From assembly GCA_040758635.1 (NCBI GenBank), contig JBFLVI010000058.1, positions 1 to 8,627 of the forward strand: a stretch of 8,627 bases of DNA, in the 5' to 3' direction. A program made the position numbers and the translations under genes. Positions within the stretch are counted from its first letter, which is position 1, and each line of letters begins with the position of its first letter. Of this stretch, positions 5,140 to 8,627 are shown one piece after another. A model generated the notes under the pieces. That model saw only the letters and a list, made by a program, of their open reading frames with translations, was not told the origin of the DNA and did not search any database. The stretch comes from Yes71-27 sp040758635 (GTDB lineage: Bacteria > Bacillota > Desulfotomaculia > Desulfotomaculales > Ammonificaceae).

Positions 5140-6234
5140 ATGAAAGTTCAAACACTCAAACCGGCGACAGCGGCAACAATGCGACCGGAGCGGCGGATCG
5201 TCACGGTGTCTCTGGCGAACGTCGAACCCGAACCGGTAAACTGGCTCTGGCCGGGGTGGATACCGCGCGGGCGGCTGACGATGGTCGCGGGAGACCCCGG
5301 GGTGGGCAAGTCGTGGTTCACCCAGGCGGTCGCGGCGAGCGTAACTGTTGGCAAGGGGCTGTGCGGGGGACAAAACCCGCAGAATGTGATTCTGCTTGCT
5401 TTTGAGGATGACCCGGCGGACACCCTGCGTCCAAGGCTGGAGGCGCTGGGGGCCGATTTGGAGCGGGTGCACGTCTACCAGACCGTGAGGGACGTTGACC
5501 GAAAGGGGAAGCCTGTCGAACGGGGGCTGACGTTCCCGGAGGACGCCGCTTTGCTGGCCGATTTGATCAAGCAGACCAGGGCGGCGTTGGTGGTGATAGA
5601 CCCTCTGGTGGCGGCGCAGAACGCGGCGATCGACAGCCACCGGCAGGCGGCGATGCGGTCCATCCTGCAGCCGCTGCACGACGCGGCCCAGGACACCGGC
5701 GCGGCGGTTGTCTTCACCGTGCACCTGCGCAAATCGCAAAATGACAACATCCTGTACCGCGCCTGCGGCTCAATCGACCTGGTAGCGGCGGTCAGGACGG
5801 CGATCGTCGTCGGGTGCGACCCGGGCGACCCGGAGAGACGCGGGGCGGCGGTGTTCAAGTCCAACCTGGCGGAGCTCCCGGACCCTATCGCCTTCAGGCT
5901 GGAAAACGGGTGCATGCTTATCGAACCCCACCCTGCGCTTGACCTGGCTGCGGCCAAGCTCCTCGGACCGGCGGAAAACGGGGAGGAGCGGTCGGCGGTC
6001 GACGAAGCGGTGGACTTCTTGCAAGAACTGCTGGCAAACGGACCCGTGGAGGCGAAAACGGCGATGAAGGAAGCAAAGGCGGCGGGGATTGCCGAAAAAA
6101 CGCTCAGGCGGGGAAAAATGGCAATAGGTATTGTGGCTACGCCCGTTAAGGACGATAACGGCAAAGTCGTCGCGTGGCAATGGCAACTGCCCGGAGAACC
6201 GCCTAAGCAACCAGGTGGCCAACCAGATAGCTAG
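5140..6234 (+). CDS. RepA-like AAA ATPase (RecA-fold, AAA_25 type)
   Basis: The product is counted from ATG 5140 (364 aa), with AAGGGGG at 5123-5129 ten bases ahead. In-frame TTG codons at 5131 and 5137 are alternatives. Motifs: PGWIPRGRLTMVAGDPGVGKS with Walker A GDPGVGKS (51-58, Lys57), Walker B ALVVIDPL (Asp154), then a sensor-like VVFTVHLRK and GSIDLVAAVRTAIVV. This pattern matches the hexameric helicase RepA of broad-host plasmids and phage/ICE ATPases of the AAA_25 group. The C-terminal part (about 280-345) looks like a winged-helix extension (VDEAVDFLQELLANGPVEAK). Likely role: unwinding or loading at element replication. No initiator or primase is visible nearby. Family call is firm; substrate is inference. 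Confidence 0.85.
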   Translation: MKVQTLKPATAATMRPERRIVTVSLANVEPEPVNWLWPGWIPRGRLTMVAGDPGVGKSWFTQAVAASVTVGKGLCGGQNPQNVILLAFEDDPADTLRPRLEALGADLERVHVYQTVRDVDRKGKPVERGLTFPEDAALLADLIKQTRAALVVIDPLVAAQNAAIDSHRQAAMRSILQPLHDAAQDTGAAVVFTVHLRKSQNDNILYRACGSIDLVAAVRTAIVVGCDPGDPERRGAAVFKSNLAELPDPIAFRLENGCMLIEPHPALDLAAAKLLGPAENGEERSAVDEAVDFLQELLANGPVEAKTAMKEAKAAGIAEKTLRRGKMAIGIVATPVKDDNGKVVAWQWQLPGEPPKQPGGQPDS

Positions 6235-6378
6235 TCTCCTTTGGCCATCTGGATGACGAGACCGCAAACCCAGATAGATCAAGCACTTCATCCAGATGGC
6301 CAAAGAGGGAGCATTTGGCCATCTGGCAAGAAGCCAGTAATAATGCGGGTTTCAGGGCACAAGAGCCAGATGGCCAAA
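6211..6378. repeat. Five copies of CCAGATGGCCAA, four arranged as two tandem inverted repeats
   Basis: Perfect 16-bp arms TTTGGCCATCTGGATG (6240-6255) and its complement (6289-6304) make unit 1. Perfect 14-bp arms TTTGGCCATCTGGC (6314-6327) and its complement (6365-6378) make unit 2. The two units repeat at 74 bp, with 51 bp between arm starts in each. A fifth copy with one change, CCAGGTGGCCAA (6211-6222), overlaps the end of the ATPase gene. Loops of 33 and 37 nt carry partial copies (CCAGATAG at 6270; GCCAG at 6333). Most likely operators or iterons for an element-encoded DNA-binding protein. Confidence 0.8.
6315..6344 (+). promoter_or_regulatory. Candidate promoter overlapped by an operator-like repeat arm
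   Basis: TTGGCC (6315-6320) as -35 and AATAAT (6339-6344) as -10 are 18 bp apart. The -35 lies inside a repeat arm, so a protein bound there would block the polymerase. The equivalent place in the first repeat unit has no -10. This would drive the TubC-like/Xis/Int genes. Prediction only. Confidence 0.35.
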
Positions 6379-6396
6379 AAGGATATTTAAAGGAAA

Positions 6397-6411
6397 GGTC
6401 ACCTGGTGACC
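6397..6411. promoter_or_regulatory. Palindrome GGTCACC-T-GGTGACC
   Basis: A perfect 7-bp inverted repeat about a single central T, 44 bp before the next start codon. The one-base centre makes an RNA hairpin unlikely at full length, so a dimeric protein site is more likely. The binding protein is unknown. Confidence 0.4.
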
Positions 6412-6454
6412 ACCCGGGCAATTCTGCTTGAAAAACAGAGGAGGTGAAGGCGTC

Positions 6455-6865
6455 ATGCGCAGCATAGCCGATCTGGTTACAACGCTTGCAGGGGTAGGGG
6501 TGAAGTTCACCCCCATGCGCTCAAAAGGCAAGGTCGACATCCGGCTGCAGACGCCGTGGCGGGGAGAGCCGCCGCCGGAGGTCGAGCCGCTGATAAAAGA
6601 CCTGGAGCAGCGGCGCGAGAAGGCCGTCAAATACCTGGTGGAGGCGAAGCTTATCGGTGAAGCGGTTTCCCTGCACGGGGAGCGGCTGCGGGTTCACCGG
6701 GCCAGGCCGGTCTGCGTCCTGACCTGCACCTGCTGGCAGTCTGCTTTAGGCTGTAATTTTAGTCCCGAGAACGGGGAGTTCGGCTGGACGAAACGCTGCC
6801 GGGAGAAGGTCCAGGCCAGGCAACCTGAAGGGGCGAAGCGGAGTGGGAAGGGCGCGGTATCTTAA
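6455..6865 (+). CDS. Small protein with TubC-N-like domain and Cys cluster
   Basis: From ATG 6455 the product is 136 aa; GAGGAGGTG (6438-6446) is an excellent ribosome site eight bases away, so the TTG at 6428 is rejected as start. Residues 1-62, with IADLVTTLAGVGVKFTPM, IRLQTP and PPEVEPLIKDLEQRREKAVKYL, resemble the small TubC N-terminal docking-type domain. In Clostridia and mobile elements that domain is often found near primases or helicases. The C-terminal part has Cys87, 91, 93, 100 and 115, possibly a zinc site. Lying after a RepA-like ATPase it may be a replication accessory or docking protein. The exact function is unknown and the domain match is from memory of its pattern. Confidence 0.6.
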   Translation: MRSIADLVTTLAGVGVKFTPMRSKGKVDIRLQTPWRGEPPPEVEPLIKDLEQRREKAVKYLVEAKLIGEAVSLHGERLRVHRARPVCVLTCTCWQSALGCNFSPENGEFGWTKRCREKVQARQPEGAKRSGKGAVS

Positions 6866-6886
6866 AGAGATTCAGGATGGGATACG

Positions 6887-7309
6887 GTGAAACTCTACAC
6901 GGTGGCTGAAGTAATGAGGATGCTCAAGGTGCGCAAAAGTTACGTCTATGAGCTTATTTACACTGGTCAGCTACGGGCAGTGCGACTGAGCGAACGGAGG
7001 CTGCGGATACCCAATGTTCATAAAAACTCCACCGGCCGAGAGGCCGGTTTTCTGTTTTTCAGTAAGCCTGGTGCGGAGCGCGGGATCAATCCCGCGCTTT
7101 TTCTTTTTCGGGAGGTGATATGCGCCGTGCAGTTTTACACCGTGTCGGAAGTGGCTAAGATGCTGCGCGTCAGGAAGGGTTACGTCTACGAGTTGGTGGC
7201 TCAGGGGCGGCTCCATGCGCTGAGGCTGTCCGAGCGCAGGCTTCGTATTCCCAAGGAGGCCTTAGAGGAGTTTATCCGGCAGGAAACGGCCCGGTGCGTG
7301 GCGAAGTAA
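6887..7309 (+). CDS. Open frame joining two excisionase-type HTH copies; first copy probably a truncated duplicate
   Basis: GTG 6887 opens a MerR/excisionase-like HTH: MKLYTVAEVMRMLKVRKS, LRAVRLSERRLRIP (residues 1-42). This copy matches the second copy (from 7127) in 29 of 43 residues but lacks the C-terminal helix, ending at IPN near 7015. The frame then runs without a stop through two strong terminators into the second copy, giving 140 aa. Residues about 43-80 look like translated noncoding DNA. More likely the first copy is a gene truncated by deletion, and the intact gene begins at 7127. A real fusion cannot be excluded. AGGATGGG (6873-6880) is a moderate ribosome site. Confidence 0.45.
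   Translation: MKLYTVAEVMRMLKVRKSYVYELIYTGQLRAVRLSERRLRIPNVHKNSTGREAGFLFFSKPGAERGINPALFLFREVICAVQFYTVSEVAKMLRVRKGYVYELVAQGRLHALRLSERRLRIPKEALEEFIRQETARCVAK
7031..7059 (+). terminator. Intrinsic terminator 1 between the two HTH copies
   Basis: ACCGGCC-GAGA-GGCCGGT is a perfect 7-bp GC-rich stem, followed by TTTCTGTTTTTC. It lies right after the point where the first HTH copy loses similarity, and is a classic plus-strand terminator. Confidence 0.85.
7078..7109 (+). terminator. Intrinsic terminator 2 directly before the intact Xis gene
   Basis: GCGCGGGAT-CA-ATCCCGCGC makes a stem of 8-9 bp, followed by TTTTTCTTTTTC. The tail runs straight into the GGGAGGTGATA ribosome site at 7110, leaving no room for a promoter before the next gene. 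Transcription of that gene must therefore start upstream and read through, or be controlled here. Confidence 0.85.
7127..7309 (+). CDS. Excisionase-type HTH protein (Xis-like), intact copy
   Basis: GTG 7127 starts a 60-aa protein with GGAGGTG (7111-7117) nine bases ahead; the ATG at 7120 is in another frame. It has the MerR-like winged HTH typical of DNA-binding excisionases (YTVSEVAKMLRVRKGYVYEL, then LSERRLRIPKEALEEFIRQE). The C-terminal helix missing from the upstream copy is present. Such proteins bend the attachment site and steer the integrase toward excision, or regulate it. It is followed 42 bp later by the integrase gene on the same strand, the usual xis-int order. Role is inferred from family and position. 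Confidence 0.75.
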   Translation: MQFYTVSEVAKMLRVRKGYVYELVAQGRLHALRLSERRLRIPKEALEEFIRQETARCVAK

Positions 7310-7320
7310 TGCCACCGCCG

Positions 7321-7377
7321 GGTCCTTTCCTCTTTTGGAGGTGGTTTTTAGTTGGCGGAAGTTAGGAGGAAAGGACC
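7321..7377 (+). promoter_or_regulatory. 12-bp inverted repeat enclosing the integrase ribosome site and start codon
   Basis: GGTCCTTTCCTC (7321-7332) and its exact complement GAGGAAAGGACC (7366-7377) flank a 33-nt loop that holds GGAGGTGG (7337-7344) and the TTG start (7352). In mRNA this would hold the start region in a large hairpin loop. The same CCTC (7329-7332) could instead pair with GAGG of the ribosome site (7338-7341), and CCACC (7312-7316) with GGTGG (7340-7344). Alternative folds like these suggest translational control of integrase level. Sequence fact is certain, function is inference. Confidence 0.5.
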
Positions 7378-8473
7378 AAACCGCTACTTGATCCTGGTGT
7401 ATGTGGGGCGCGGCCCGGACGGGAAACGCCAGTACCACCGGGAGGGGTTTCGGGGCACACTCTCGCAGGCGAAGCTCCGCGCTGCCGAATTGGAGGTGGA
7501 ACTAAAGCTCCGCACCGGACCTTCGCGGGTTGCGATGAAGCTGGGGGAGTACCTGGACTTATGGTTGGAACAGAATAAGCCGCCCGCGGTATCGGAGAGG
7601 ACCTGGCAGACTTATGAGTGGCACGTGCGGCGGCTCAAGCCGCACGTCGGGCGCTTACCGCTCTATGGCCTGACGGCAGGTGTCCTCCAGGAGGCGCTGG
7701 CGGGGCTGTTTGAGGAACTGCCCCGCTCGGCGCGGAAGATCGTCGGGTCCTTGAAAACCGCGCTACGGCAGGCTGTCGCGTGGGGCTACTTGCCATCGGA
7801 CCCGACGATGGGCTTACGGACGCCCAAGATGCCCCGGAGGGCCAGACCCGTCTTGGGTCCCGAGGAGGCCTTCCGTTTACTGGAGATCCTGAAGGGCTAC
7901 CGGCAGGGCCTGGCGGTGCGGATGTTGCTTCTGACCGGGATGCGGCTCGGGGAGTTGCTGGGGCTGCGGTGGTCGGACATCGACTTTGAAAAAGGGACGG
8001 TCACCATCCGGCGCAGCGCAGACAGCAGAAACCGCAAGTTCAAGGAGTCCGAGGAACCGAAGACCCCGGCGTCCAGCCGCACCTTGACCCTGGACCCGGA
8101 GACTCTGCGGATGCTGGAGGAGCACCGAAAGGCGGCCGCGAAGACGAAAGTCTCACCCCTACGGCGGGACGATATCCCGGTCTTTGGCCCCGGTCGCCGT
8201 CCCTTGGGCGAGGACTCAGTGCGGCGCACCCTTGCCCGGGCATTGAAGAAGGCCGGTTTGCCCCGGATGCGTGTGCATGACCTGCGCCACACGGCGGGCT
8301 CAATCCTGCTGGACGCCGGGGTGCCGCTGGCGGCGGTGTCGGCTTTCCTGGGGCACTCTAGCCCGGCTACCACGGCGGCCATCTACGCTCACGCGGTGCG
8401 CCGGGGGAAAAACGTGGCCGAAGTGCTGGAGGCACACCAAGAGGCACACCGGAAGCGGAAAACCAGGGACTGA
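7352..8473 (+). CDS. Tyrosine-type site-specific integrase
   Basis: The 373-aa product starts at TTG 7352, seven bases after GGAGGTGG. Domains: an N-terminal arm-binding region (about 1-60, NRYLILVYVGRGPDGKRQYH), a SAM-like core-binding region (about 62-155), and the catalytic domain. The catalytic set is complete: Arg198 (TGMRLGELLGLRW), candidate Lys237 (PKTPASSRTL), His309 and Arg312 (HDLRH), His335 (GHSS) and nucleophile Tyr345 (IYAH). Length and order match integrases of ICEs and prophages in Firmicutes (Tn916/phage Int type). It cuts and joins the element to its chromosomal site through a covalent phosphotyrosine. Xis-like gene is directly upstream. No sign of decay, so the element may still be mobile. 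Confidence 0.95.
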   Translation: MAEVRRKGPNRYLILVYVGRGPDGKRQYHREGFRGTLSQAKLRAAELEVELKLRTGPSRVAMKLGEYLDLWLEQNKPPAVSERTWQTYEWHVRRLKPHVGRLPLYGLTAGVLQEALAGLFEELPRSARKIVGSLKTALRQAVAWGYLPSDPTMGLRTPKMPRRARPVLGPEEAFRLLEILKGYRQGLAVRMLLLTGMRLGELLGLRWSDIDFEKGTVTIRRSADSRNRKFKESEEPKTPASSRTLTLDPETLRMLEEHRKAAAKTKVSPLRRDDIPVFGPGRRPLGEDSVRRTLARALKKAGLPRMRVHDLRHTAGSILLDAGVPLAAVSAFLGHSSPATTAAIYAHAVRRGKNVAEVLEAHQEAHRKRKTRD

Positions 8474-8545
8474 CGCGGGTTTACGGCAGGGTCCGATTTC
8501 TTCGATTCCTGCCGGGCGCACCATAAAGGCAAGCGTAAACCCGCG
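8474..8545. repeat. 12-bp inverted repeat just after the integrase gene
   Basis: CGCGGGTTTACG (8474-8485) starts the base after the stop codon and is matched by CGTAAACCCGCG (8534-8545). Inside, CGGCAGG (8484-8490) pairs with CCTGCCG (8508-8514). No T tract follows, so it is a poor terminator. Integrase arm or core sites are common at this position, so it may belong to the attachment site. Confidence 0.55.
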
Positions 8546-8627
8546 TGGCTGTGAGCTTCGCGGGAATTATAAATACCAGGAAAGGGTCAGGCAAGGGTCT
8601 ATAAGTATCCAGTAGTTTCAAGGGGTT
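8546..8627. other. Noncoding tail after the integrase, possible attachment region
   Basis: No gene or tRNA is seen. AAGGGTC occurs twice, 11 bp apart (8582-8588, 8593-8599), which could be small paired protein sites. An AT-rich patch (AATTATAAATA at 8555) lies before them. The element end may fall here or beyond the window. Confidence 0.3.

Noticed and set aside
5475..6164. Long minus-strand frames opposite the RepA-like gene
   Set aside because: Shadows in GC-rich DNA; the plus strand has clear Walker motifs.
8546..8627. tRNA end as an integration target
   Set aside because: TTTCAAGGGG looks faintly like a T-loop, but no cloverleaf or acceptor stem can be built.
1..8627. CRISPR array
   Set aside because: Repeats are inverted and irregular, not regularly spaced direct repeats with spacers.

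Overview
The window looks like one part of an integrative, probably conjugative, element in a moderately GC-rich, spore-forming Firmicute (Clostridia; Moorella/Desulfotomaculum-type genomes come to mind). This placement is inference. It rests on strong Shine-Dalgarno sites, heavy use of TTG and GTG starts, Gram-positive style intrinsic terminators, and a SpoIVB-type (S55) peptidase domain, a family typical of endospore formers. Every supported gene lies on the + strand.

Region 1 (1-1135) is the 3' end of an operon: the last codons of an unidentified gene, a membrane-anchored S55 peptidase-like protein without a PDZ domain, and a membrane-anchored 124-aa protein of unknown function. The three are chained by TTGA stop/start overlaps. 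Region 2 (1136-1673) has no convincing gene. It holds helically spaced TGGCA motifs and a striking nested inverted repeat: a 14-bp outer arm, a perfect 20-bp inner arm, and two small hairpins with TTC loops at the tip.

Region 3 (1674-4750) is a transfer-type module: a small helical protein, a replication-relaxation family protein (winged helix plus a PD-(D/E)XK-like motif), an unlisted 37-aa basic ORF, a 125-aa membrane protein, and a VirD4/TraG-type coupling ATPase. No relaxase or other type IV secretion gene is visible here. Region 4 (4751-5139) is a 389-bp gap with several hairpins, a pair of GTTCGCATAAT repeats and a terminator-like hairpin. It is a reasonable place to look for an origin (oriT or oriV) or a control region.

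Region 5 (5140-8473) holds a RepA-like RecA-fold ATPase, a control region with two tandem inverted repeats of TTTGGCCATCTGG, a small protein with a TubC-N-like domain and a Cys cluster, two excisionase-type helix-turn-helix copies separated by two strong terminators, and a tyrosine integrase. A 12-bp inverted repeat brackets the integrase ribosome binding site and start codon. The last 154 bp hold a 12-bp inverted repeat and may include the attachment site, but no tRNA gene is visible.

A likely working scheme, by inference: the ATPase and TubC-like protein serve replication or maintenance, Xis and Int move the element, and the coupling protein with its relaxation partner passes DNA to a secretion channel encoded outside the window. 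The novelty lies mostly in the noncoding structures and in the accessory proteins, not in the recombination core.
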